DNA of 64,000 bases from Sabellastarte sp. h YS-2021 (lineage: Eukaryota; Annelida; Polychaeta; Sabellida; Sabellidae). Of this stretch, positions 1 through 8,470 are shown one piece after another. The stretch's first letter is position 1. Each line of letters opens with the position of its first letter. The stretch lies in assembly GCA_964017235.1 (NCBI GenBank), contig OZ024936.1:18700496-18764495 (forward strand), written 5' to 3'. The notes beneath the pieces are model-generated. The model was not told where the DNA came from and did not search any database. It saw only the letters and a program-made list of their open reading frames with translations. Made by a program: the position numbers and the translations under genes.

Positions 1-2922
1 TATTCCCTGCGATTTGGTGAAGGTATCTTTATAAATGAATGAGATATTAAGGTTTATGTAAAAACGTGACGAACGCACGGACGGACACACGGACAGAAGG
101 CGTACTACAGACCAAAGCCTTCAACTGCTGGCGTGAGATAATAGTTAAGCAAGTACATTGAGATTTAGGTTTATTAGTTTATCAAGAGTTTTTAAAACAA
201 AAGTGTAGTATTTCGGGGGGGGGGATATATCGAAAAGTATGTGAGCTTTCGGGGTTCGTGATAGTTTGCATTATTTTCTAAGTGAGGCACACTTGTGAAA
301 ATTTTGCCTATCACATAAATTCCAAATAATTTAAAATATTATTATGGAATTTCAAGTTTTGAACATTCTGTCTAATAGTATACAATGTTAATATTTGAAA
401 TGCATGGAATCTAAATAACTGTTAGATGTTTATTACAATGAATGAGTTTAGTGCTTTTAATATATGAATTAAGATCAATGGTTTTCGATTTTGCCCTTTA
501 GACTGAATTAATACAGCTTTGTAAGCAATGCAAATTCATATTAGTCTCAGACTTTCAAACAGCTTAAGGTGTATAAGTTAAGCCAGGATCATCATTTACA
601 TGAATACAAAGCATAGCTATAAACAAAATGGGTGAAGAATGCTCTAGTTTTAAAAATAAACTACAATGGTAATCTCTCTCACAAATGGGAACACATACAA
701 GAACTAAGTATAGGTTAATGACCAAGTAAGCGTCAAATATTAGAAAATAATGGATTTACATGGTCCAGAAAGGGCCGAGTCAACAATGCAAACAATCCAT
801 TATTTTCTAATAGTGGACACTTACCAGGCTATTAACCTATTAAAATTACGCTGATTTCTTAATTTGTAAATTTAAAGACATTTTGTAACATCCTTAATTT
901 TCATTCCTATATTTCTCGTGTGTATTTTTAGGTTTTTGTGATCATTTTAGTTGAAATAAATGTAGAAGATGTTTCTTTTGAAATGTGTAGTAAGGGTTTC
1001 TCTATATGGCGAAAATCACAGAGTGGAACAACTGCCCAATAGTGAAATTTAAAATATACCTGTGATGTCACACTATTGTTAAAAGTGTAGATTATTCATC
1101 ACTCTTCTGTAGATTCTTTTAACCCAAACTGTGGATACTTAAAAAAATCCACACTTGGATTTCATGGCCAAATAATTACCTCAGCCAGAGCTGGTCTTAA
1201 GAAGCAGTAAAATTACTATTTCAACATTAGAAATGTCTTCATAATTAGGTTGATAATCTAAATTATTCCCTTAGTTAAATGCAGTACAGGTTTTCACAGG
1301 TTTGCACCAATTCGTTGTCATAAATATAAAAAAAATCTGGCCAAGTGTTATTGCTAGTAGAATTCTAGCATTTTCAGCTGCAATATCTGAAAATGTTTTG
1401 TCTCCTAAAGAGCATGTCTACAGCATTGAAAGCTGTATCTTTATCAACTGACCTAGCCAAATTCTCTGTAAATATATTCTGAGTAATAAATATGCCATTT
1501 TCATCAGCATTTTAATCCATTGTATGAATTTCACAGCAAACAATAAATAGAATGACCACTACATACAAACATGCAAGTGAAGGTAGATTTTTCATGGCTG
1601 AATGGCTTTAAAGAGTCCACACTTTTTGGAAATGGTAGCAAACAGTGCAATGAACATATGAAATACTATGATAATCCTTTACAGATATTCTGCTTCCAAT
1701 AACGAGTAGTTAACAAAATCATTATAGTATATGAATTTACAGAATTAACAGAATTTACCAAAACTAATTTATTAAAATATAATGTCTTTTAATGCACCAT
1801 AACTATATACCAATAACCATGCCAAACAATTTATTATATGGTAATACATTTTTTTTTAATTTGGTGACTCTTTTGGATTTCCATAGAATATGTTGTACAA
1901 TATAGGCATAATACATGAACATAATTGTGATCAATCACCACATCCTAAATTGGTTTAAGTGCTATGGTAATTAATATTAAACAATAATATTGAAAATAAT
2001 AATTACATTAACCTCATTGCATTTTTCTAATTTCTTCTTATAGCACAAATTATTATTTAAAAAGTTAACTTCCTGCTCACGAGTCATTATATATTGGTTA
2101 AATGTACCTGGGTGAACACATATTTAGTTTAACATATAATCATGAAATGATATATATTTTAAGTTAGAGAATGCCCTCAAAAATGTGGATGCTTTGATTT
2201 CAAAGAATCCACACTTTTTCGGGAATGCTTCATAATGGACACTTTTAACAAAAGAAAATTTCTTAGGTGTAAAGCGTAAATAAAACAGCATGGTCAAAGG
2301 CAAATGTAAATTTGTGCAACCTTTTTTAACACCCATTTATGGTGGTAGTACACCAGAATTAAGCCACATGACATCCCTTTGTCGCATTTCAGTGGAGATC
2401 ATAATATTCTTTTCTGCTATGGACCTCAAGCATACATTTGAATATTCCCAACCTTTTTATTTGTTTATTTATTTTTTTTTTTTATAATTTAGGCTTTTTT
2501 GAAAAATTCATCAGTAAATGCTAATATGTTCCTGTTAAACATGGTTTATTCTGTATAATTCACCAAAGTGTATGCCTAGGAGTTTAAGAATTATGCAATG
2601 ATTTTACTAAAATATGATCGTTTTCATCTCTGCAATAGTATTTTAATAACATCTAAATATTTTGGACAGATATATAGATACATATTTCGGAGTCAAAATC
2701 AAGACATATTGAGTGTCCTTTGTAAGAAACACCCACCAACATGATATTATCATGTGATTGTCACATGATTAAACAGAACTCAGTACGTGACAGTTATGAC
2801 ACCATTACATATCAGACCTGAAATTTAAGACATATATTTCTATAAAAGTGGTTCTCCAGTGTTTTGGTAGTTGATTAGCTGACTGCATTGATATATAAAA
2901 TGATACTTTCAGCCTGCAGTAA
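1..2922. other. AT-rich flank of Harbinger copy A, no gene recognised
   Basis: This AT-rich stretch has only short open frames, none with a recognisable domain. It contains the small palindromic element at 711-839. A short phrase containing TCCACACTT recurs near 1150, 1616 and 2210, which suggests old dispersed repeat material. The first ~60 bases continue the dispersed repeat seen at 13.5-14.5 kb and, inverted, at 57.5 kb. Confidence 0.6.
711..839. mobile_element. Short palindromic MITE-like element (copy A)
   Basis: The arms begin TAGGTTAAT and end ATTAACCTA. The inner arm AATCCATTATTTTCTAATA pairs with its complement near 737-755, leaving a loop of about 40 bases. The outer arm pairs imperfectly and the inner 19 bp almost perfectly. 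A 129-bp sequence that is nearly all inverted repeat fits a miniature inverted-repeat element or its remnant. No target duplication was established. Confidence 0.5.
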
Positions 2923-3300
2923 TGCCCCTGTTCCACCAAAAGATTAAGCCCCGATCCTGTCGGCGACCCTTAATCATGCACAGTCGGTTGAAAAAAGACA
3001 AAAATGGGCGGGAATACTGGGTCGGTACTGAAGTCTGGGATTAAGAACAGATCGTCCCCAGGACGCCTCAGGACACCTCAGGACGCCTCAGGCGGCCGCA
3101 GACAGTCCCCGACTGGTCTGGGACTAAGAACCGACTAAGCCAGTTTTCGGGTCGGTTTCAACCACGATCCTGTCGGACACAAACCGACTGGGTCCCAGGA
3201 CGCCTCAGGCCTCCTGGGACTAAGAGCCGACTAACACACGATTAACTACCGGCGTCCTCAGGCATCCTCAGGCCTCCTCAGGCCTCCCCAGACCACGATC
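2923..3300. repeat. Left terminal and subterminal repeat region of Harbinger, copy A
   Basis: The terminal inverted repeat is followed by GC-rich sequence, unlike the AT-rich surroundings. It contains repeated GGGA(C/T)TAAG boxes (near 3038, 3117 and 3207), often followed by AACCGAC, mixed with many CCTCAGG/CCTCAGGACG units. The same motifs occur in both orientations at the right end. In Harbinger elements such subterminal repeats are plausible binding sites for the transposase and its Myb-like partner; that role is inferred. Confidence 0.75.
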
Positions 3301-3338
3301 CCCGATTATTGTTTTGCAAAGTTGCTGGATTTTCTGGG

Positions 3339-3353
3339 TATATATATATAAAA
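3339..3353 (+). promoter_or_regulatory. TATA box of the Harbinger transposase gene, copy A
   Basis: An alternating TATATATATATAAAA run lies about 45 bases before the start codon at 3396, so transcription would begin near 3375-3385 with a very short 5' leader. The position agrees with a simple TATA-driven intronless gene. Confidence 0.6.
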
Positions 3354-3395
3354 TTTGCGATCTAATCATCATTGCTTTTCTAGGAACACACCAGG

Positions 3396-4700
3396 ATGCC
3401 ACCTTTTAATGGAAGACAGATTCAACAACAACTTAGGGCTTTTTTGGTTTTTATTCAGTTACAAATAATCATGTATTTCCATTTTTTACGTCAAGCACAG
3501 CAACCACCACCACCACCACCAGCACCCATACAGAGACCTAGAAGAAGGCACAACATGTGGGTCAGGCCGTGGCTACTGCAGAGAGAGGAGAGGGGGGCCT
3601 ACCACAACATTATGGCTGATCTGTATGCCACAGACATTCCAGGATTCACCAACTACATGAGGATGACCCCAGAATTCTTTGAAATGATGAAGACCAGACT
3701 GGAACCACGTCTAGCCAGGCAGGCCACCAACTACAGAGCTCCTATCAGTGTTGGGGAGAAGTTAGCCCTCACCATCAGATATCTGGCCACTGGAGAGTCA
3801 TACACATCATTATCCTGTCAGTTCAGGGTTGGCAGATCCACCATTTCCAAGTTTCTACCAGAGGTCTGCAGGGCCATCCAGGATGAGTTCACCAGAGAGT
3901 ACCTCAAATGTCCTACTACTCCAGATGAGTGGAAAGAACTGGAAAGGGAATTCAGGATCAGGTGGAATGTTCCACATGCCCTGGGAGCCCTGGATGGAAA
4001 GCATGTGGCCCTGAAGAAACCCAAGAACTCTGGAGCCCTCTACCACAACTACAAGGGGTTCTTTTCCATTGTCATGTTGGCCTTGGTAGATGGGCAGTAC
4101 AAATTCAGATGGGTGGATGTGGGTACAGAAGGGTCTTGCTCAGATGCCCAGATATTTAATGCCTCTCAGCTGAAGAGGAGGATTGAAGATGGCAGGATAG
4201 GCTTCCCTGACCCAGCTCCTATAACACAGGGTGGTAGAGATGTCCCCTACTTCATTTTGGCAGATGATGCCTTTGCCCTGAAGACCTGGCTCATGAAACC
4301 CTATGGCAGAAGGCTGTTAACAAGGGAGGAAAGGATTGCCAACTACAGAATATCAAGGGGCAGGAGAGTTGTGGAGAACGCTTTTGGCATCCTTGTGTCA
4401 AGATTTAGAGTCATGAGGACCACCATTGAACTACCCCCAGAAACAGTTAGAGAAGTGGTCATGACCTGTGTGGTTCTGCACAATATACTCAGAAGCCAGT
4501 ATCAAGGTCAACCTGCTGGTCAGCAGCCTGGGGGGGATGATGATGATGATGATGTGCCTGGTGATTGTGGATTGATTGGTGGTGCTGCTGGTGGTGGCCA
4601 AGACAGAAACCCTGCTAGAGAGGCCAAAAGACAGAGGGATTACCTGAAGGACTACTTCAATAATGAGGGAGCAGTGGCCTGGCAAGATGGCAGAATATAA
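3396..4700 (+). CDS. PIF/Harbinger (HARBI1-like) DDE transposase, copy A
   Basis: This is a 434-residue intronless protein of the DDE nuclease family found in Harbinger elements and HARBI1. It would cut the element ends and join them to a TWA target in the nucleus. The N-terminus has a proline run (37-42) and a basic patch (47-51). A helix-turn-helix-like segment with VGRSTISKFL lies near 145-154. The nuclease core shows ALDGKH (D200), VDVGTEGSCSDAQIF (D250), LADDAF (D290/D291) and RRVVENAFG (E327), the acidic positions expected of the catalytic set. I cannot decide by eye which middle aspartate is catalytic. A run of six aspartates (381-386) precedes the basic C-terminus. The ATG follows a short leader after a TATA box, no frame damage is seen, and the length suits the family. 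The 3' end carries two histone-type hairpins (4718-4758). Confidence 0.93.
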   Translation: MPPFNGRQIQQQLRAFLVFIQLQIIMYFHFLRQAQQPPPPPPAPIQRPRRRHNMWVRPWLLQREERGAYHNIMADLYATDIPGFTNYMRMTPEFFEMMKTRLEPRLARQATNYRAPISVGEKLALTIRYLATGESYTSLSCQFRVGRSTISKFLPEVCRAIQDEFTREYLKCPTTPDEWKELEREFRIRWNVPHALGALDGKHVALKKPKNSGALYHNYKGFFSIVMLALVDGQYKFRWVDVGTEGSCSDAQIFNASQLKRRIEDGRIGFPDPAPITQGGRDVPYFILADDAFALKTWLMKPYGRRLLTREERIANYRISRGRRVVENAFGILVSRFRVMRTTIELPPETVREVVMTCVVLHNILRSQYQGQPAGQQPGGDDDDDDVPGDCGLIGGAAGGGQDRNPAREAKRQRDYLKDYFNNEGAVAWQDGRI

Positions 4701-4717
4701 GTCCTGTTGCAGTAAAC

Positions 4718-4733
4718 AGTCCTTTTCAGGACT
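4718..4733 (+). terminator. Histone-type 3' stem-loop 1 after the transposase, copy A
   Basis: AGTCCTTTTCAGGACT forms a perfect 6-bp stem with the 4-nt loop TTTC, starting 17 nt after the TAA stop. Size, loop and the G-C second base pair match the replication-dependent histone mRNA stem-loop. Compared with a GGTCCT/AGGACC type stem, only the first pair (A-T for G-C) differs. The preceding AAAC resembles the A-rich histone 5' flank. Confidence 0.7.
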
Positions 4734-4742
4734 AACTATAAC

Positions 4743-4758
4743 AGTCCTTTTCAGGACT
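4743..4758 (+). terminator. Histone-type 3' stem-loop 2 after the transposase, copy A
   Basis: This is a second copy of AGTCCTTTTCAGGACT, 9 nt after the first. It is followed by ACCAAAT and then TTCCAAAAACAA, as histone stem-loops are followed by ACCA and a purine-rich downstream element. The 31 bases after this hairpin match those after the hairpin of the convergent gene at 29 positions, so this is probably the functional processing site. Confidence 0.75.
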
Positions 4759-4792
4759 ACCAAATATTCCAAAAACAATTAATCAGCTATGT

Positions 4793-5007
4793 GGACAAAC
4801 AGACAAATCCCATGCCGAGCATAACTTGTTGAGAAGGACAAACAGACAAATCCCATGCCAAACATAACTTGTCGAGACGGACAAACAGACAAACCCCATG
4901 CCAAACATAACTTGTCGAGACGGACAAACAGACAAACCCCATGCCAAACATAACTTGTTCAGACAGACAAACAGACAAACCCCATGCCAAACATAACTTG
5001 TTCAGAC
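4793..5007. repeat. 43-bp minisatellite between the Harbinger genes, copy A
   Basis: Five tandem units of 43 bp begin GGACAAACAGACAAA and contain CATGCCAAACATAACTTGT. A degraded partial unit runs on to about 5054. The units differ at a few positions. Open frames across the array are by-products of the repeat. Confidence 0.9.
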
Positions 5008-5760
5008 AGACAAACAGACAAACACAACTTACGCACCCAACAAACAGACAAACCCACTGTTAAACAAAAGCGAAACACAAAGTGACACATAATATCCTAA
5101 ATTGAATAATTATTTTATATATTTTCAAATCCACATCATAATTTAAACATTTTTCTTTTTTCATGGCTGGGAAACTTATTTGTAGCAGAAATTTTTTTAT
5201 GGAAATATTCAATTTTAAATATTCATTTCTAATCACAAAAATTTGGAAAATATAACCATGGAACTAGTTTTGCTTTCAATAATGGGGGATTGTGTTTGCT
5301 AAATAGTTTGTCAGTTCGTTGGCATGGGTTCTATTTACTTTTGGGTTTGGGTGTTTGTTGGTTGGTGGTTACTGGGGTTGGGTTTTTTGGGGTAGTTGGG
5401 TATTAGGTTTGGTACTGGGTTTGTTATTTGGGGGTTATGTTTGGTATTGGGTTTGTCTGTTTGTGGGTTGGTAAGTATGTAATTATGCCTTTTAACTCTA
5501 GGGAAGGTGCAAGTGTTGGACTTTTCAATTACAGATTTTAAACTATCCCATGGATTTTAATCTAAAAATGGGCTGATTAATGGCCATATTGGGAGTTACT
5601 TTTAATATTTTTTTTATGTGGCCTTTTTGGTTATGTGTAGTGCCATGGGTTATTTGTTTCATGTTTGGGGTGGTGTAAGTGTTGGACTTTAATTTTTTTT
5701 TTTCTTGTGATAAGTATTTGTACTGAACTTTTTTGTTTTGGGAGGGGAATTGGAAGAACA
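5008..5760. other. Non-coding spacer between convergent Harbinger genes, copy A, with a G-rich tract
   Basis: No gene is seen here. On the plus strand 5290-5470 is strongly G/T biased with repeated GGTTTGG and GGGTTTGTT runs, a potential G-quadruplex or strand-asymmetric tract. The sequence GTAAGTGTTGGACTT recurs near 5505 (as GCAAGTGTTGGACTT) and 5676. Confidence 0.5.
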
Positions 5761-5793
5761 TGTAGCTGAATAATTGTTTTTGGAAGATTTGGT

Positions 5794-5809
5794 GGCCCTG
5801 AAAAGGGCC
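5794..5809 (-). terminator. Canonical histone-type 3' stem-loop after the MADF gene, copy A
   Basis: Read on the minus strand, GGCCCTTTTCAGGGCC is a textbook histone 3' stem-loop: 6-bp stem, loop TTTC, then ACCA. It begins 32 nt after the TAG stop (5842-5844). TTCCAAAAACAA follows, as after the convergent transposase gene. In histone mRNAs this hairpin binds SLBP and directs cleavage without polyadenylation; that function here is inferred. Confidence 0.8.
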
Positions 5810-5841
5810 TGGCAGGTCAAAGACCCGCCCTGACTGGATGG

Positions 5842-7065
5842 CTACTGAGGAGGCTGCTGCTGCTGTTGAGGCGGTGCTGAAGTGGTGATAGTAAAGAGCT
5901 GCTGCTGCGGTTGTTGCTGCTGCTGCTGCTGCTGAGGCTGCTCGACGATCTGTGTTGATGTCAGATCTGGTAGCTGGCTTAAGATTCCACTCAGATTGTG
6001 TCTGCTCCCTTCGTCCTGTACAGTTAGGACAGATGTAGGGTTGCTGAAGCCAATGGGGCTTGGTGTATAGTACACAAAACTGCTGCTAGCTGCTGCTTGA
6101 GTGGAACTTGGCGCCTGTGGAGTGGTTGTTGGCAGTAGGCCGACCCTCTGGGACTCCGTGGTAACAGTGGCTGATCTTCTGGGCAATGGCTGACGTCTGC
6201 GGTTACTCTTAATATTTTCGATATCTCTGAATATCTTGCCCTTTAATTCTTCAAATTCTTCTTGAGTCATCTTTTCGGCCTCTGATGCCACGTAGTCAAA
6301 GAAGGGCTGCCTGTCTGACTTCTGATGCAGAAAACCTGAGATAAGTGTCCTCATCTGCTCAAAGTGTTCGAGAATCTTGGAGTCTGTAGTTGAAACAGGT
6401 GTTGATGTAATGATGGACTGACTCCTCTCCCTCAGGACACTGGACTCGAGGTGTTCTGTGTCAGTAGTTGACCCACGTGATTCGTCCTGCTTGCTGGTAT
6501 TTGGACTGGCCTCAAAACCTGAACTTCTATTGGCCCCCTTTCTTCTGATGTGGGTTTTAAGAAAACCCATCTGTTGGTAGACCCAGGACTGTCTCTTGGT
6601 CATCTCCCTCGGGGCTTGGCCAGATTGGAGCTTAGACAGCTTTCCATAACGGGTTCGCTGGGACTCAAACCACCTTCTCACATCAAAGGGCTGGAGCTTA
6701 AGTTCTGCAGATATTTCTGCCCAGAGAGCCTCTCTTCTGTTCCTGTCGTGGAAACGTGAATGTTCCTTGTCATACAGTTCAGGGTGCAGCTTGACGAATT
6801 CTACAATGGAAACTTCATCACTGTCTGTAAAAGTTGCACACACCCTGGCTCTCTTGGCTGAAGAATGGCACTCCGGATCTTCCTCACACCTCTCTTCTTC
6901 TTCTGCCACAGCTTCCCCAATAGCTGGATCTTCCTGAATCTCCTCCTCCTCTCTCCTCTCACTTCCTTCTTCTGTAATAACTTCACTCCTCTCCTCTACT
7001 TGACTTTCCTTCTCCCTCTCATCCATCTTTTTCCTTCCTCTCTTCCCTCCTTTCTCTTTTCTCAT
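5842..7065 (-). CDS. Harbinger-encoded MADF/BESS-like DNA-binding protein, copy A
   Basis: This 407-residue intronless protein is the second gene of the element. In characterised Harbinger elements the Myb/SANT/MADF-like partner brings the transposase into the nucleus and onto the ends. Residues 1-75 are highly charged (K/R then E-rich). A MADF-type fold spans about 84-146, with VEFVKLHPELYDKEH, ALWAEISAEL and VRRWFESQRTRYGKL. Residues about 251-287 (FFDYVASEAEKMTQEEFEEL and following) look like a BESS protein-contact motif, though this is weaker. The tail (375-407) is polyglutamine-rich. The ATG at 7065 follows a leader of about 145 nt from a plausible TATA box. The gene converges on the transposase and ends with a histone-type hairpin. 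Neither frameshift nor in-frame stop is present. Confidence 0.88.
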   Translation of the reverse strand: MRKEKGGKRGRKKMDEREKESQVEERSEVITEEGSERREEEEIQEDPAIGEAVAEEEERCEEDPECHSSAKRARVCATFTDSDEVSIVEFVKLHPELYDKEHSRFHDRNRREALWAEISAELKLQPFDVRRWFESQRTRYGKLSKLQSGQAPREMTKRQSWVYQQMGFLKTHIRRKGANRSSGFEASPNTSKQDESRGSTTDTEHLESSVLRERSQSIITSTPVSTTDSKILEHFEQMRTLISGFLHQKSDRQPFFDYVASEAEKMTQEEFEELKGKIFRDIENIKSNRRRQPLPRRSATVTTESQRVGLLPTTTPQAPSSTQAAASSSFVYYTPSPIGFSNPTSVLTVQDEGSRHNLSGILSQLPDLTSTQIVEQPQQQQQQQQPQQQLFTITTSAPPQQQQQPPQ

Positions 7066-7238
7066 GATCCAGTCGACAAAATAATAAAAAAATAGTAAAA
7101 TGTGTCTCCTAACTGTGAAATTTGCCTTAAGCTCAAGTATATAAAATGTAAAATAAAAATTGAAAACCCCTACAAATCAGTGACACACGTCTCTCAGTAG
7201 CCAAACAGTCAGTAACAATGACAAAGTGTGCGCGGTCG

Positions 7239-7246
7239 CTTATATA
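7239..7246 (-). promoter_or_regulatory. TATA box of the MADF-protein gene, copy A
   Basis: On the minus strand CTATATAAGC lies about 175 bases upstream of the ATG. A start site about 30 bases downstream would fall near 7210. Confidence 0.5.
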
Positions 7247-7279
7247 GTCCCAGACCTGCTCATTGCCTCATTTTAATTT

Positions 7280-7866
7280 CCAACGCGCGGAAAACAGTCG
7301 GTTCTTAATCAGTTGTTAGTCCCAGGCCGCCTGGGGCATCCTCAGGACGCCGCAGACTGAAAATGCGTGGTCCCAGGCGTCCTGGGGAGGCCGGTTTGGA
7401 TCGGTTAGGGTCGGTTACCCTTAGTCGGTTCTTAGTCCCAGACCTTGATTTTTGGGTCGCAGGACACCGCAGACGGTCTGAGGCTTCCGGGGACTAATGA
7501 AACCGACTCACTTTCAGACGCATGAAATTCATACGCATCATATTTGAGTCTGGGATTAAGAACCGGCCGCCTGGGACTAAGCTACGGAGGTCTGGGACTA
7601 AGGGTCGCAGGACGCCTGGGACAACAACCGACTCTGTAAATTTGGGTCTGAGGAGGCCTGAGGACGCCTGGGACTGGACATTTTGTTGACGGCGGGAAAT
7701 AGGAATCGGTTGTAGTCGTGTGAAATATCAAACATGTTTGATTTTTCACACGGCCTCAACCGACCACAACCGATCCTTACAGGAAGCCTGGGACTAAGCA
7801 AATATTTCAAACCGACCCCCCAAAACCCTTAATCGGGAGCCTTAGTCGTGTGGTGGAACACCCACA
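7280..7866. repeat. Right terminal and subterminal repeat region of Harbinger, copy A
   Basis: This GC-rich end contains many GTCGGTTCTTAGTCCCAG-type boxes in both orientations (near 7309, 7316, 7428, 7549, 7575, 7591 and 7788) and CCTCAGG/CCTGGG units, mirroring the left end. An inverted pair around AAACATGTTTGA lies near 7725-7750. The terminus is GGTGGAACACCCACA followed by the TAA target duplication. Confidence 0.75.
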
Positions 7867-7982
7867 TAACTTGACCAATTTCTCTCCTAAAGAACACATT
7901 TATTTATCTGCCATTGGAAACCTAGTTTTATGACATTACAGTGCTCAACTTACTTTGTTTAATAAAATACTGACTCTAGCTA

Positions 7983-8182
7983 NNNNNNNNNNNNNNNNNN
8001 NNNNNNNNNNNNNNNNNNNNNNNNNNNNNNNNNNNNNNNNNNNNNNNNNNNNNNNNNNNNNNNNNNNNNNNNNNNNNNNNNNNNNNNNNNNNNNNNNNNN
8101 NNNNNNNNNNNNNNNNNNNNNNNNNNNNNNNNNNNNNNNNNNNNNNNNNNNNNNNNNNNNNNNNNNNNNNNNNNNNNNNNNN
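7983..8182. other. Assembly gap of exactly 200 N
   Basis: A round 200-base N run is a placeholder gap of unknown true size made at scaffolding. The duplicated block ends immediately before it and the ankyrin coding sequence is cut immediately after it. Confidence 0.98.
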
Positions 8183-8470
8183 ACTCTGACTGTTTACACT
8201 AGCCCCGTGTTCTACCAGTAGTTCCACCACTTTACTGTGGTTATTGTCTGCTGCTCTTATCAGTGCTGTATGCTGATATTCCTTCTCCCTCACTTCAGTG
8301 TCTGCACCCTGTGACAACAGGAACTCTACTACACTCACACTGTTGTACTGACACGCTACATACAAAGGTGTACAACCATCATCATCTGTACAGTTTATAC
8401 TGGTTCCTTTTGAAAGACACTCCTTTACAACAGTTACATTATTAGTTTGTGCAGCTTTAAATATATCCAT
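8183..8470 (-). CDS. Ankyrin-repeat protein, N-terminal fragment cut by the gap
   Basis: A minus-strand frame starts at ATG 8468-8470 and runs 96 residues into the N gap. After a first partial repeat (1-31), two ankyrin repeats are clear: DDGCTPLYVACQYNSVSVVE (about 29-61, with the FLLSQGAD end) and HTALIRAADNNHSKVVELLV (about 66-96). They carry the TPL/TAL and LL..GA..N signatures. Such repeats bind other proteins; no partner can be named. The rest of the gene lies in the gap or is missing. Upstream (8471-8900) I see no clear promoter. It could be a real host gene, a gene fragment, or part of a large ankyrin family. Confidence 0.75.

Larger units (their letters stand above)
2923..7866. mobile_element. 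PIF/Harbinger DNA transposon, complete, copy A (4,944 bp)
   Basis: The element is bounded by 3-bp TAA direct repeats (2920-2922 and 7867-7869), the target duplication typical of the PIF/Harbinger superfamily. The ends are inverted: left TGCCCCTGTTCCACC, right (complement) TGTGGGTGTTCCACC. Inside are the two genes expected of an autonomous Harbinger: a DDE nuclease (plus) and a MADF/Myb-like protein (minus), arranged convergently. The subterminal regions carry arrays of a GGGACTAAG-type motif. Both reading frames are intact, so this could be an active or recently active element. The sequence of copy B is identical. Confidence 0.93.
1..7982. repeat. Large direct duplication, copy A
   Basis: This block matches 14396-22377 base for base wherever I compared it, including the 10-G run near 195 and all encoded proteins. 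The offset is a constant 14,395. It ends exactly where the 200-N gap starts, and its left limit lies outside the window. Identity that extends through homopolymers and unselected flank suggests either one locus assembled twice at a contig end or a very recent segmental duplication. The placement at a gap favours the first. Confidence 0.9.

Noticed and set aside
2124..2487. Two overlapping 65-70-residue frames on opposite strands, and their copies at 16519-16882
   Set aside because: Short, AT-driven composition, no domain, on both strands at once.
4431..4778. 115-residue minus-strand frame overlapping the transposase end
   Set aside because: It is a shadow of the transposase gene with low-complexity isoleucine runs from the GAT repeat.
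4787..4990. 67-residue minus-strand frame with repeated GLSVCLS words, and its copy at 19182-19385
   Set aside because: It is a product of the 43-bp minisatellite.
7955..8221. Plus-strand frame across the N gap
   Set aside because: Most of it is N; there is no real sequence evidence.
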